From Microbacterium maritypicum (GTDB taxonomy: Bacteria; Actinomycetota; Actinomycetes; Actinomycetales; Microbacteriaceae): DNA of 64,000 nucleotides. The position numbers and the translations under genes were made by a program. Positions 1 through 8,663 of this stretch are shown here, in pieces. Where the stretch lies: contig NZ_CP168030.1 in the NCBI RefSeq assembly GCF_041529975.1, positions 2,356,001 through 2,420,000 of the forward strand. The letters run 5' to 3'. Position 1 is the stretch's first letter. The number at the start of each line of letters is the position of its first letter. The notes under the pieces are model-generated. The model saw only the letters and a list, made by a program, of their open reading frames with translations. It did no database searches and was not told the DNA's origin.

Positions 1-119
1 TAGCCGGGTCGGTCGTGCGGCTGAGTTGCGCGGGTCGGTGCTCCTCTGCACCATCTGCGCCCGACGGCGGTTGTCCACGGCTCCGGTCTGTGGGGTACGG
101 GGAGTCTGCCTCGCGCACC

Positions 120-134
120 TAGCTTGGCCGGATG
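120..134 (+). promoter_or_regulatory. -10 element and leaderless start of comEA
   Basis: TAGCTT at 120-125 is followed by six bases and then ATG at 132, with no Shine-Dalgarno sequence. This spacing would put the first transcribed base at or next to the A of ATG. No convincing -35 box is seen. Bases 1-119 show no gene that I can support. Confidence 0.6.
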
Positions 135-728
135 GCATCCCCGCAAGCACCACCTCCGCCGCGGCGTCGACTGCGTCTGAGCATCGGCGCCGGGGTGGTA
201 CTCGCGCTCGTGGTGCTGTCTGCCGCCGTCGGCCTCGGCATCCTCCGCGGCCAGGCCGCGCCGACCGCATCCGTACCGTTGACGGAAGCCGCGACGGCCG
301 CCGGCGCGTCCGGTGAGCTGTACGTGCACGTCCTGGGCTCCGTCACCCATCCCGGCCTCTACGTGCTGGACCTGGACGCCCGCCTCGTCGATGCGCTGGC
401 AGCGGCCGGGGGAGCCACCGATGATGCCGACCTGGCGGCGGTCAACCTCGCGAGGCTGCTCGAAGACGGCGAGCAGATCGTCGTCCCGGCCGTCGGCGCA
501 GCGACCGATGCACCGGGAGCGGGGCCGCCGGGTGACGACCGCGTCGACCTCAACACCGCGGATCAGGCCGCCCTGGAGACGCTGCCGCGCATCGGTCCGA
601 CGCTGGCGGAGCGGATCATCGCCTGGCGCGACGAGAACGGGCGCTTCGGGTCCGTCGACGACCTGCTCGCGGTTCCCGGCATCGGCGAGAAGCTGCTCGC
701 CGGCCTGCGCGACGGAGTCAGGGTGTGA
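132..728 (+). CDS. comEA: ComEA-type DNA-binding competence protein
   Basis: This 198-residue membrane-anchored protein should bind incoming double-stranded DNA outside the membrane and pass it to the ComEC channel. It has a short basic N-terminus, one membrane helix at about residues 16-38, an SLBB-like domain at about 60-118 (GELYVHVLGSV onwards), and a C-terminal helix-hairpin-helix pair starting at the VDLNTAD motif near residue 137, with PRIGPTLAERI and PGIGEKLL hairpins. That order matches the ComEA family. The start is fixed by a leaderless-type promoter. Its stop overlaps the comEC start by four bases, which implies translational coupling. Natural transformation is not shown by these genes alone, because the pilus genes lie outside the window. 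Confidence 0.9.
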   Translation: MASPQAPPPPRRRLRLSIGAGVVLALVVLSAAVGLGILRGQAAPTASVPLTEAATAAGASGELYVHVLGSVTHPGLYVLDLDARLVDALAAAGGATDDADLAAVNLARLLEDGEQIVVPAVGAATDAPGAGPPGDDRVDLNTADQAALETLPRIGPTLAERIIAWRDENGRFGSVDDLLAVPGIGEKLLAGLRDGVRV

Positions 729-3049
729 AGGCGCGCGACCTCCGTCTCCTCCCTCTCGCGCTGGTTGTCTGGGGCACCGCCCTGCTCTGCGTACTGATAC
801 CCGAGGCGGCCTGGTGGTGTGCGGCCGCCTGCGGTCTCGTGGCGAGTCTGGTGCTGATGCTGCTCGTCCGGTGCCCGCGAACCTGGGTCTCGCGGCTGAC
901 CGGCGGTCTGGCCGTCGTGCTTCTCGCGGGAGCCTCGGCCGCGGCCTTGACGGTCGGGTTCGCCCTCCCCGCACGGGAGGAGGCGATGTCCTGGGACGGT
1001 CGCGTGGTGGAGGCCACAGGGGAGATCACCTCCTCGGCGTCGGTCGGTCGCGACGGGCGGCTGTGGTTCGAGGCATCGACATCCACGCTCGGACCGCCGG
1101 GGCGCGCGAGCGATTCGTCGGCGCCCGTGCGCATCGGAGTGGACCCGGGCGACGGGTTCGACCTCGGCGCGCGCATCCGCGTCATCGGCGAGGCCGCCGC
1201 CACCGATGCGGGCGAGCGATCGGCGCTCGTGGTCTTCGCGAACGATGCCGAGTTCGTCGAGCCGGCATCGGGAGTGTTCGGCGTCGCAGCGGCGCTCAAG
1301 CACGCCTTCGTCGAGCGCTCCCTGCGGCTTCCCGAGCCCGGGGCGGGCCTTCTGCCGGGCCTCGCCGTGGGGGACACTCGGGCGGTGTCGATCGAGCTGA
1401 ACGACGACATGCGCACGAGCGGTCTCAGTCACCTCACCGCGGTGAGCGGGGCGAACTGTGCGATCGTCGTCGGCGGGATCTTCTGGATCGCCGCCCTGTG
1501 CGGTGCGGGGCGAATGCTGCGGGTCGTCCTCGCTGTCGTGGGGCTTGCCGGGTTTGTCGTCCTCGTCACGCCGGAGCCGAGTGTGATCCGTGCGGCGGTC
1601 ATGGCGGCCGTCGGGATGCTCACCCTACTTCTGGGCAAACCGAGCGCCGGAGCCGGCATGCTCTCGCTGTGCGCGGCGGGCATCCTCCTCGTCGACCCCT
1701 GGCTGGCCGCCACGCCGGGATTCGCACTCTCGGTCGCGGCCTCCGGAGCGTTGATCCTGCTCGCGCCTCCGCTCGCACGGGGGTTCGGCCGGATCATGCC
1801 CGGACCGGTGGCTCTGGCTCTCGCGGTCCCTTTTGCCGCACAGTTGGCCTGCGGCCCGATCATCGCCCTCTTCGCCGAGCAGCAGTCTCTCATCGGCATC
1901 GCCGCGAACATCATCGCGGCGCCCGCGGCCCCGATCGCCACCGTCGTCGGGCTGCTGGCATGTCTGGCCGCTCCGTTGCCGGGTCTCGCTGATCTGCTGG
2001 CGTCGTCCGCCTGGCTGCCCGCTGCCTGGATCGCGGCGACGGCGACGACGACCGCTCGCCTGCCGGGAGCACAGCTGTTGCTGCCCGCCGGGATCGGCAG
2101 CGCACTGCTCGTGGGTCTCGTGAGCGTGTGCATCGCGGTCGTCGTCATCAGATCCGGTCGACCGGGCACGGGAGCGGCGATCGGGCGTGGGGGACTCATC
2201 GTGCAGCGAGCCGCGGCGGCGGTCCTGATCGTCGTGCTCTCGCTCGCCGGCGCCCGGGTGCTCCTTGACGGACCACTCGCCACGGCCACGACGCCGGAGG
2301 GGTGGGCGATCGCCGCATGCGACGTCGGACAGGGCGATGCGCTGCTCGTGCGCTCGGCGGCGAGAGTGGCGCTGATCGACACGGGGCCCGCCCCGGAGCC
2401 GCTGGCGGCGTGTCTGCGGTCTCTCGGCATCGGACACATCGACCTTCTCGTCCTCACGCACTACGACCTCGACCACGTCGGCGGTGTCGCCGCCGTGCAG
2501 GGACGGGTGGGCGCGGTCCTCCACGGGCCGGCGCTCGAGGAGGACGAACGACGTCTCCTCGCCGACCTCGCCGCCTCGGGTGCACAGGTCGACGAGGCGT
2601 GGGCAGGCCAACGCGGCGACCTCGGCGATGCCGCGTGGCGAGTGCTCTGGCCGGTGCGGGGTTCGGCCGCCTTTCCGGCCGGCAACGACGCGAGCGTGGT
2701 GATGGAGTTCGATGGGGGAGGAGTGCCTCGGTCGCTCTACCTCGGCGACCTCTCGGCCGCACCCCAGCGGATGCTGCTCCGCACCGCTCGGCTGGGTCAC
2801 TACGACGTCGTCAAAGTCGCCCATCACGGCAGCGCGGACCAGCACGCGGGTCTCTATGAGGCCGTGCAGGCTCGCGTGGCGCTGTTCAGCGTGGGAGCGG
2901 ACAACGACTACGGCCATCCGCGCATCGAGACGCTCGACCTCCTGTCGGCGACCGGGGCGCAGGCGCTGCGCACCGATCGGCAGGGACGGAGCCTCCTCGG
3001 CACCGGCGACAGCGAGCTGCAGGTGTGGACGGAGAAGGTTGCTCCATGA
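725..3049 (+). CDS. comEC: ComEC/Rec2 family DNA uptake channel
   Basis: This 774-residue polytopic membrane protein is predicted to form the channel for single-stranded DNA entry. The N-terminal third has several membrane helices and a DUF4131-like region. The central competence domain begins near residue 215 (PGLAVGDTR) and holds many helices. The C-terminal part, from about residue 530, is a metallo-beta-lactamase-like domain: CDVGQGDALL, then THYDLDHVGG with H579, D581, D583 and H584, then HHGSADQH near residue 700. The catalytic-type metal ligands look intact, so the nuclease-like domain should be active. It overlaps comEA by four bases and is followed by holA, an order common in actinobacteria. 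Confidence 0.92.
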   Translation: MKARDLRLLPLALVVWGTALLCVLIPEAAWWCAAACGLVASLVLMLLVRCPRTWVSRLTGGLAVVLLAGASAAALTVGFALPAREEAMSWDGRVVEATGEITSSASVGRDGRLWFEASTSTLGPPGRASDSSAPVRIGVDPGDGFDLGARIRVIGEAAATDAGERSALVVFANDAEFVEPASGVFGVAAALKHAFVERSLRLPEPGAGLLPGLAVGDTRAVSIELNDDMRTSGLSHLTAVSGANCAIVVGGIFWIAALCGAGRMLRVVLAVVGLAGFVVLVTPEPSVIRAAVMAAVGMLTLLLGKPSAGAGMLSLCAAGILLVDPWLAATPGFALSVAASGALILLAPPLARGFGRIMPGPVALALAVPFAAQLACGPIIALFAEQQSLIGIAANIIAAPAAPIATVVGLLACLAAPLPGLADLLASSAWLPAAWIAATATTTARLPGAQLLLPAGIGSALLVGLVSVCIAVVVIRSGRPGTGAAIGRGGLIVQRAAAAVLIVVLSLAGARVLLDGPLATATTPEGWAIAACDVGQGDALLVRSAARVALIDTGPAPEPLAACLRSLGIGHIDLLVLTHYDLDHVGGVAAVQGRVGAVLHGPALEEDERRLLADLAASGAQVDEAWAGQRGDLGDAAWRVLWPVRGSAAFPAGNDASVVMEFDGGGVPRSLYLGDLSAAPQRMLLRTARLGHYDVVKVAHHGSADQHAGLYEAVQARVALFSVGADNDYGHPRIETLDLLSATGAQALRTDRQGRSLLGTGDSELQVWTEKVAP

Positions 3050-3080
3050 GCGAGCGGGCAGCGGTGTCGGCGACCGCCGG

Positions 3081-3095
3081 TAGTCTGGATCCATG
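3081..3095 (+). promoter_or_regulatory. -10 element and leaderless start of holA
   Basis: TAGTCT at 3081-3086 is separated by six bases from ATG at 3093, and no ribosome binding site lies between them. holA can therefore be transcribed separately from comEC, which ends 43 bases upstream. Confidence 0.6.
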
Positions 3096-4133
3096 GCAGC
3101 TTCGCGTCCCCCTTCCCGCGGTGGTGCGAAACCCACGAAGGTCCCCCAGGTCTCCTGGCGAGAGCCTCGTCCCGCTCCGCTCGTGCTCGTCTCCGGGCCG
3201 GAAGAGGTCTGCGCCGAGCGCGCGATCGCCGGCGTCCGCGACTATCTCCGCGCCGAGGACCCCGCCCTCGAGGTCAGCGATGTGCGCGCCGACGACTACG
3301 CGCCGGGAACGCTGCTGTCCCTCACCTCCCCGTCCCTTTTCGGCGAACCACGCCTGGTTCGTGTCTCGGGCGTGGAGAAGTGCTCCGATGCTTTCATCCA
3401 GGAAGCGGTGTCGTACCTCGACAACCCGCAGGAGGGGGCGACCGTCATCCTCCGGCACACGGGGGCGAGCGTGCGCGGCAAGAAGCTGCTCGATGCGGTC
3501 CGCGCCGGCACCGGTGGAGGCATCGAGATCGCCTGCCCGGCGATCAAGCGCGACGGCGACCGGGTCGACTTCGCAGCGGGGGAGTTCCGCACCGCCAAGA
3601 AGCGCATCGCGCCGGCGGCGCTCCGTGCGCTGGTCTCCGCGTTCGCCGATGACCTCACCGAGCTGGCGGCGGCCTGCCAGCAGCTCATCGGAGACGTCGA
3701 GGGCGACATCTCCGAAGAAGTCGTCACCAAGTACTACGGCGGGCGCGTCGAAGTGTCGGCGTTCGTCGTTGCCGACACGGCGATCGCCGGCCGCTACGGT
3801 GAGGCGCTGGTCGCGCTCCGCCACGCACTGTCATCCGGTGCTGATCCGGTGCCGATGGTCGCAGCCTTCGCGATGAAGCTCCGCACCATGGCGCGGGTCG
3901 CCGGAAACCGCGAACCGAGCCGCCAACTCGCTCAGCGCCTGGGTATGAAGGACTGGCAGGTCGATCGTGCCCGCCGTGACCTCGCCGGGTGGAACGAGCG
4001 TTCGCTCGGAATGGCGATCCAGGCCACAGCGCGCGCCGACGGTGAGGTCAAGGGTGCCGCCCGCGATCCGATCTTCGCGCTCGAGCGCATGGTCACGGTG
4101 ATCGCCACTCGTCGACCGTTCGGTGAGGAATAG
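3093..4133 (+). CDS. holA: DNA polymerase III delta subunit
   Basis: The 346-residue product is the delta subunit of the clamp loader, which opens the beta sliding clamp at primed DNA. After a basic, proline-rich extension of about 25 residues, the protein shows the family features VSGPEE, then SLFGEPRLVRVSGVEK near residue 80-95, then the AAA+-like domain without a Walker A motif, and a helical C-terminal domain involved in complex assembly. The length is normal for the family. The start is supported by the leaderless promoter. It lies between comEC and rpsT, as in many bacteria. Confidence 0.9.
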   Translation: MAASRPPSRGGAKPTKVPQVSWREPRPAPLVLVSGPEEVCAERAIAGVRDYLRAEDPALEVSDVRADDYAPGTLLSLTSPSLFGEPRLVRVSGVEKCSDAFIQEAVSYLDNPQEGATVILRHTGASVRGKKLLDAVRAGTGGGIEIACPAIKRDGDRVDFAAGEFRTAKKRIAPAALRALVSAFADDLTELAAACQQLIGDVEGDISEEVVTKYYGGRVEVSAFVVADTAIAGRYGEALVALRHALSSGADPVPMVAAFAMKLRTMARVAGNREPSRQLAQRLGMKDWQVDRARRDLAGWNERSLGMAIQATARADGEVKGAARDPIFALERMVTVIATRRPFGEE

Positions 4134-4184
4134 TCACGCGTCCTCGCTCCGCAGAACGCCGCGGATCACTGCCGAAGAGCGAAG

Positions 4185-4215
4185 AAGGCCCGCCCCGAAG
4201 ACGGGACGGGCCTTT
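4185..4215. terminator. bidirectional terminator between holA and rpsT
   Basis: The arms AGGCCCG and CGGGCCT enclose further pairing around GAAGAC, and a pyrimidine-rich tail follows on both strands. It lies between the convergent ends of holA and rpsT, so it can stop both. Confidence 0.8.
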
Positions 4216-4230
4216 CTCAGAAGCTTCAGC

Positions 4231-4491
4231 TCAGAGAGAAGCGACCTGCTTGGCGAGAGCCGACTTGCGGTTCGACGCCTGGTTCTTGTGCAGGACACCC
4301 TTGCTGACGGCCTTGTCGAGCTTGACGGCGGCCTTCTTCAGGCCGGCTTCGGCTGCGGCCTTGTCGCCGGCGGTAACTGCCGTGCGAGTCGTGCGGATGA
4401 CCGTCTTGAGCTCGCTCTTCACGGCCTTGTTACGCTCGCGCGCCTTCTCGTTGGTCTTGTTGCGCTTGATCTGCGACTTGATGTTTGCCAC
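4231..4491 (-). CDS. rpsT: 30S ribosomal protein S20
   Basis: This 86-residue, very lysine-rich protein is ribosomal protein S20, which binds 16S rRNA in the small subunit. The sequence [25 protein letters not shown] at its start (only the first residues matter here: [10 protein letters not shown]) and the [13 protein letters not shown] end are diagnostic. The open frame extends 32 codons upstream, but the conserved family start is the GTG at 4491, preceded by AGAAAG. It runs opposite to holA and shares a terminator with it. Confidence 0.95.
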   Translation of the reverse strand: MANIKSQIKRNKTNEKARERNKAVKSELKTVIRTTRTAVTAGDKAAAEAGLKKAAVKLDKAVSKGVLHKNQASNRKSALAKQVASL

Positions 4492-4529
4492 GTGTGGACG
4501 CTTTCTGTACAGGAGTGTTCGGAATGCCG

Positions 4530-4550
4530 GCAGCAGAAGAGGGCTGCTGC
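4530..4550 (-). other. hairpin in the rpsT 5' leader
   Basis: GCAGCAG and CTGCTGC form a seven-base-pair stem with a seven-base loop, about 40 bases before the rpsT start and inside its predicted leader. S20 limits its own synthesis in some bacteria, but whether this hairpin takes part is inference. Confidence 0.35.
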
Positions 4551-4593
4551 ACGGCGGTCGTGAGGGAAGAACCCACACGCAAGCCAAGAGCCG

Positions 4594-4599
4594 AGTCTA
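4594..4599 (-). promoter_or_regulatory. likely -10 element of rpsT
   Basis: On the minus strand TAGACT, preceded by TGG as in an extended -10, would start a leader of about 95 bases before the rpsT GTG. No clear -35 box is visible. Confidence 0.4.
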
Positions 4600-4713
4600 C
4601 CAGCAGAGGGGGTGTAGACGCGAAACGGCCGACGGATTGCGAAACTCCGTCGCGGATCTCATGGTACTGGGTGCAGAATCATCACTATCCCGACACCGCT
4701 GTCAAGGAGCCAG

Positions 4714-6084
4714 ATGACCCCCGAACGCGTTCCTCCGTCCGTGCCCGCAGGCCTTCGCTGGTCCGCCGCGACCTCCGCCTTCCAGATCGAGGGATCGCGT
4801 CCGACGGGAAGCACGGGACGCTCCATCTGGGACGACTTCCTCGAGAGGCCCGGCGCGATCATCGACGGATCGACGGCGGATCCGGCCTGCGACAGCTATC
4901 GGCATCCCGAAGCCGATGTGGCCCTCGCCGCGGGGTTGGGACTCGACCGCTATCGGTTCTCGATCCCTTGGGCGCGCGTGCAGCCGGACGGCCGAGGAGT
5001 CGGTGACAAGACCGCCCTCGATCACTACTCGCGGCTGGTCGACCTTCTCCTGGAGGCGGGAGTCGCGCCGTTCCCGACCCTTTTCCACTGGGAAATGCCG
5101 AGCGCGGTCGAGGTCGACGGCGGCTGGCTCGAGCGCGACACCGCCGAGCGCTTCGCCGACTACGTGACGATTGTGGCCGACCGCCTCGGTGATCGCGTGC
5201 GGCAGTGGTACACCCTCAACGAGCCGGCCATGACGACGTTGCAGGGATACGCGGTCGGCGCACTCGCGCCGGGGAGACAGCTGCTCTTCGGCGCGCTGCC
5301 GACCGCCCACCACCAGCTGCTCGCCCATGCCCGCGCTGCCTCCGTGCTGCGGGAGCGAGGCGCCTCCGCCGTCGGGCTCGCGAACAACCACACGTGGGTG
5401 CTTCCGCTGCACGACACAGCCGACGACCACCAGGCGGCCGCGCTCTACGACCTGATCCACAATCGGGTCTTCAGCGAGCCGCTCCTCACCGGCACCTACC
5501 CGGACCTGGAGTCGCTGGGCCTCCCGCCGATGCCGGTGCGCGACGGGGACCTCGAGGAGATCGGCGGCTCGATCGACTTCTACGGCATCAACTTCTACAA
5601 CCCCACGACCGTGACGGCAGCAGCGGAGGGGAGTCCCATCCCCTTCGACATCGTGCCCACTCCCGGGGCTCCCGTCACCGGCTTCGGTCCCGAGTGGCCG
5701 ATCGTGCCCGGAGCCCTCCGCGACCTCCTGGTCGACCTGCATGCCCGGCACCCCCGTCTTCCCCCGGTCATCATCGGTGAGAACGGAGCCTCGTTCCCGG
5801 AACCGCCGCGCGCCGGCCGCGTCGACGACACGGACCGGATCGCGTATCTGGCCGGGCACCTCGCCGCCGTCGGGGAGGCGATGGCAGCCGGAGTCCCCGT
5901 GGAGGAGTACACGGTGTGGTCACTGCTCGACAACTGGGAGTGGGCCGACGGCTACACCCAGCGGTTCGGGCTCGTCCACGTCGACTTCGAGACGGGGGAG
6001 CGGACGCCCAAGGCCTCCTACGACTGGTATCGCGACGTCATCGCGAGTGCGCGCGCAGCGGCAGCGACGGCGGTGGGGAGATGA
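4714..6084 (+). CDS. GH1 family beta-glucosidase
   Basis: This 456-residue cytoplasmic enzyme (no signal peptide) should hydrolyse beta-linked glucosides or galactosides by the retaining mechanism. Family GH1 signs are WSAATSAFQIEGS at the N-terminus, TLFHWEMPSAVE, the acid/base motif YTLNEP with E170, the nucleophile motif IIGENG with E356, and the substrate-binding WSLLDNWEWADGY near the end. The nucleophile motif has Gly where most family members have Thr before Glu. AAGGAG at 4703-4708 supports the ATG. The stop overlaps the start of the MFS gene by four bases, so both are probably coexpressed for glycoside uptake and use. Exact sugar specificity cannot be read from the sequence. Confidence 0.9.
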   Translation: MTPERVPPSVPAGLRWSAATSAFQIEGSRPTGSTGRSIWDDFLERPGAIIDGSTADPACDSYRHPEADVALAAGLGLDRYRFSIPWARVQPDGRGVGDKTALDHYSRLVDLLLEAGVAPFPTLFHWEMPSAVEVDGGWLERDTAERFADYVTIVADRLGDRVRQWYTLNEPAMTTLQGYAVGALAPGRQLLFGALPTAHHQLLAHARAASVLRERGASAVGLANNHTWVLPLHDTADDHQAAALYDLIHNRVFSEPLLTGTYPDLESLGLPPMPVRDGDLEEIGGSIDFYGINFYNPTTVTAAAEGSPIPFDIVPTPGAPVTGFGPEWPIVPGALRDLLVDLHARHPRLPPVIIGENGASFPEPPRAGRVDDTDRIAYLAGHLAAVGEAMAAGVPVEEYTVWSLLDNWEWADGYTQRFGLVHVDFETGERTPKASYDWYRDVIASARAAAATAVGR

Positions 6085-7316
6085 CCGAAGTCACCGGCAC
6101 GCGCACCGTTCGAGCGGGAGCACGATGGATGTCGCTCTTCACGCTGGCGTGGCTCGCGATCTGGACCGTGCAGCTCACGCCGGTGCAGCTGCTCCTTCCC
6201 CTGCAGCTGGACACGCCGGAAGACGACTGGATCCGCGGCGTCGTCTCTTCCGGTCTGGTTCTCGGAATCGGCGGGCTCGCCGGCATCATCGCCGGTCCCG
6301 CGGCCGGAGCGCTCTCCGATCGTGCGGCGGCGGGGCGCCACCGTCGCCGTCCGTGGGCGCTCGGCGGCGTTCTGTTCACCGCGGTCTGCCTCGTCCTGAC
6401 CGGATACGCGGAAGGTCCCTGGGCGGTCGGCGCCGGATGGGTGGGCGTGTCGATCGGCGTCGCGGTCTCGTCTGCCGCCTTCACCGCTCTCATCGCCGAC
6501 CAGCTGCCGTCCACGCAGCGCGGTGCGGCCTCCGCGGCGGTCGGTTCCAGTCAGGCCGTCGGCATCGTGCTCGGCGTCGGCCTCGTCGTTCTCCTCGGAC
6601 TCGGCATCCGCGACGGCTACCTGCTGCTCGCCGGCGTGATCGCGGTCATCGGATCGGCAGCCGCCCTGCTCCTGCCCGACCCGCCGAGTGTCGAGGCGAT
6701 GCGCCCGAAGACGGTGGGGCGCCGTCGGCTGGCGTCTCTGCGCGACCGGGATTTCGCCTGGATGCTCTCCGGTCGCCTGGTGACGAACATCGGCAATGCA
6801 CTCGGGACGGCGCTGTTCCTGTTCTTCCTCCTGCACGGGCTCGGCCAGCCGAGTGCCGTCGCGCAGGACAACCTCCTACTGCTCATCGTCGTGTACACGG
6901 TCTTTGTGGTGATCGCGTCCGTGGTGACCGGTCTCGTCTCCGACCGTACGGGCAATCGGCGCACGCTCGCGGTCGCCGCCACGGTGGTGCAGGCGGCATC
7001 GGGCGTTGCGATCGCGCTGGTGCCGACGTTCGAGATGACGATGGTGGCCGCGGCTCTGATGGGGCTCGGGTACGGCGCGTTCTCGACGGTGGGACTCGCC
7101 TTCGCCGCCGATCTGCTGCCGGATGAACAGGACCATGCGCGTGACCTCGGGATCGTGAACGTCACGGCCGCCCTCGGCCAGCTGATCGGACCGGTGCTCG
7201 GGGCCGCGCTGGTCGCCCTGGTCGGCGGGTTCTGGCTGGTGTTCGTCGCGGCAGCGGTGCTGTCCCTGGTCGGGGGACTGCTCACGGCGTTCGCGCGGGA
7301 GCCGAAGCGCTCATGA
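6081..7316 (+). CDS. MFS transporter
   Basis: The 411-residue product has about 12 hydrophobic segments in two halves, with a charged loop (GALSDRAAAGRHRRR) after helix 2, typical of the major facilitator superfamily. The ATG at 6081 forms an ATGA overlap with the stop of the beta-glucosidase; the longer open frame upstream reads through the GH1 gene in another frame and is not needed. Linkage to the glucosidase suggests transport of a sugar or glycoside, which is inference. The 3' end overlaps the convergent hydrolase gene by a few bases. Confidence 0.85.
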   Translation: MTEVTGTRTVRAGARWMSLFTLAWLAIWTVQLTPVQLLLPLQLDTPEDDWIRGVVSSGLVLGIGGLAGIIAGPAAGALSDRAAAGRHRRRPWALGGVLFTAVCLVLTGYAEGPWAVGAGWVGVSIGVAVSSAAFTALIADQLPSTQRGAASAAVGSSQAVGIVLGVGLVVLLGLGIRDGYLLLAGVIAVIGSAAALLLPDPPSVEAMRPKTVGRRRLASLRDRDFAWMLSGRLVTNIGNALGTALFLFFLLHGLGQPSAVAQDNLLLLIVVYTVFVVIASVVTGLVSDRTGNRRTLAVAATVVQAASGVAIALVPTFEMTMVAAALMGLGYGAFSTVGLAFAADLLPDEQDHARDLGIVNVTAALGQLIGPVLGAALVALVGGFWLVFVAAAVLSLVGGLLTAFAREPKRS

Positions 7317-8042
7317 CGGCTCTGCGTCCTGCTCCACCGTCGCGATCGCGAGCTGCAGCACCGCGTTGAAGATCCGCGGCCTCATGGCCGTGACCAGGTG
7401 GGTCGTGCGGGGGACGATGATCAGCTCGGCGTGTGAGGCGAGACGACGGAAGAGCGTCTCGTTCAGACGCAGCTGGTCGTACTGACCGTTCACGAACCAG
7501 AGGGGGATCTTGATGCGGGGGACCGCGGCGGCGACGTCGAGAGCTGCGAGGCTGCGGAGCGCGGCATCCTGCGTGTCGAGTGCGTAGCCGCCTGCGGCGA
7601 AGTCCGACCGCGTCTCGGCGGGGATGGTGGCCTCGAGCATCCGCGCGGTGAGCCACATCCCGCGGTCGGGGAGCGAGTCCACGGCCCTCGCGAAGAGCCG
7701 ATAGGCACGCAGGCCCGCGCCGGAGGGGAGCGAGGTGCACGCGGCCGCGACCAGTCCGGCGACCGGCGGCGTCTCCGCGCCGCCGACGTAGGCGAGGCAG
7801 AGGAGCCCGCCCATCGAATGCCCGACGAGCACGACGGGCCCCTTCTCCGCCGCAGCGCGAACCGCGACGTCGATCGTGTGCAGCGCCTCATGGAGCGTGA
7901 AGTCCTCGCCCATCCGGGTGCCGTGTCCCGGCACGTCGACGGCTGTGGCGCCGTATCCGTGCGCTTCCAGATAGGCGAGCTGCGCGCGCCACATGGTGGC
8001 GGACGTGCGGATGCCGTGCACGAGGACGATCTGTGCGCTCAC
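7311..8042 (-). CDS. alpha/beta hydrolase
   Basis: This 243-residue soluble protein has the alpha/beta hydrolase fold: a strand with the oxyanion sequence VLVHGIRTS at the N-terminus, the nucleophile elbow LVGHSMGG with S76, an acidic residue in the late region around WFVNGQYDQ, and a C-terminal His in PRTTHLV. It resembles the general esterase/lipase and lactone-hydrolase group, and the substrate cannot be told from motifs. The GTG start is supported by a leaderless-type promoter. The 3' end overlaps the MFS gene on the opposite strand. Confidence 0.85.
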   Translation of the reverse strand: MSAQIVLVHGIRTSATMWRAQLAYLEAHGYGATAVDVPGHGTRMGEDFTLHEALHTIDVAVRAAAEKGPVVLVGHSMGGLLCLAYVGGAETPPVAGLVAAACTSLPSGAGLRAYRLFARAVDSLPDRGMWLTARMLEATIPAETRSDFAAGGYALDTQDAALRSLAALDVAAAVPRIKIPLWFVNGQYDQLRLNETLFRRLASHAELIIVPRTTHLVTAMRPRIFNAVLQLAIATVEQDAEPS

Positions 8043-8054
8043 GCGTTCAGCTTA
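8040..8054 (-). promoter_or_regulatory. -10 element and leaderless start of the alpha/beta hydrolase
   Basis: On the minus strand TAAGCT is followed by six bases and GTG at 8042, without a Shine-Dalgarno. Confidence 0.6.
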
Positions 8055-8057
8055 GGA

Positions 8058-8077
8058 TCTCGGCGTCTATGCCGAGA
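8058..8077. promoter_or_regulatory. inverted repeat next to the hydrolase promoter
   Basis: TCTCGGC and GCCGAGA form a perfect seven-base-pair inverted repeat with a six-base spacer. It sits three bases upstream of the hydrolase -10 and just after the stop of the upstream same-strand gene, so it could be an operator or a weak terminator for the ABC operon. It lacks a T-run. Confidence 0.4.
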
Positions 8078-8084
8078 CCCCGCG

Positions 8085-8663
8085 TCACAACAACAGGCCG
8101 GCTGCTGTGACGCCGAGAGCCACGGCGAGGGCGAGAGCGAGAAGAGGCAGCCACGCAACGCTCACGGTTCGCGCCGCCTCACCCGTCGGAGCCCGCCCGA
8201 CGTCATCACGCGCGTGGTCGATCGCCTCCACCACACCGACGAAGGCGCGGGAACGATGGGACGTCGACACGTCGGCTTCCCGGTCCCGACGCGGCCGGAC
8301 GGTGGGTGAACCCCAGGCGCGGATCGCGGTGCCGTCCGTCAACTCGACGACGAGCTGATACCGCACGTGGAGCTCGGCCACCTCGTGCCACGGGATCGTG
8401 TGTGTGCGGAAGACGTTGACCACGGTGAGCGTGGCAGGCGCGACGATCACGCACGGCCGGATCAGCAGCATCCAGCACCCGAGCAGCACCACTCCCATCC
8501 AGGGGAGGGAGAGGAGCACTATCGCCCACTCCGCGCGAACGGCCGCATCGATGAGCAGGTAGGCGAAGAGCGCCGCCAGAACACCGCTGATCCACCAGCC
8601 CGATGCACCGCGGATGACGATGCGGTCAGTGCCGCGGCCGCTCACGCCGTCACCACGGATCAC
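8085..8663 (-). CDS. PH-like domain membrane protein
   Basis: The 192-residue product has two adjacent membrane helices at about residues 25-65, a short PH-like beta-rich stretch (IVAPATLTVVNVFRTHTIPW and on to WHEVAELHV, VVELTDGTAIRAWG), a charged linker and a last membrane helix at the C-terminus. This layout matches bacterial PH-like membrane proteins of unknown function. A GTG at 8663 overlaps the stop of the upstream ABC ATPase gene as GTGA; a second GTG at 8645, behind GGTGA, is an alternative start. It closes the transporter operon, but a role in transport is only inferred from position. Confidence 0.65.
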   Translation of the reverse strand: MIRGDGVSGRGTDRIVIRGASGWWISGVLAALFAYLLIDAAVRAEWAIVLLSLPWMGVVLLGCWMLLIRPCVIVAPATLTVVNVFRTHTIPWHEVAELHVRYQLVVELTDGTAIRAWGSPTVRPRRDREADVSTSHRSRAFVGVVEAIDHARDDVGRAPTGEAARTVSVAWLPLLALALAVALGVTAAGLLL

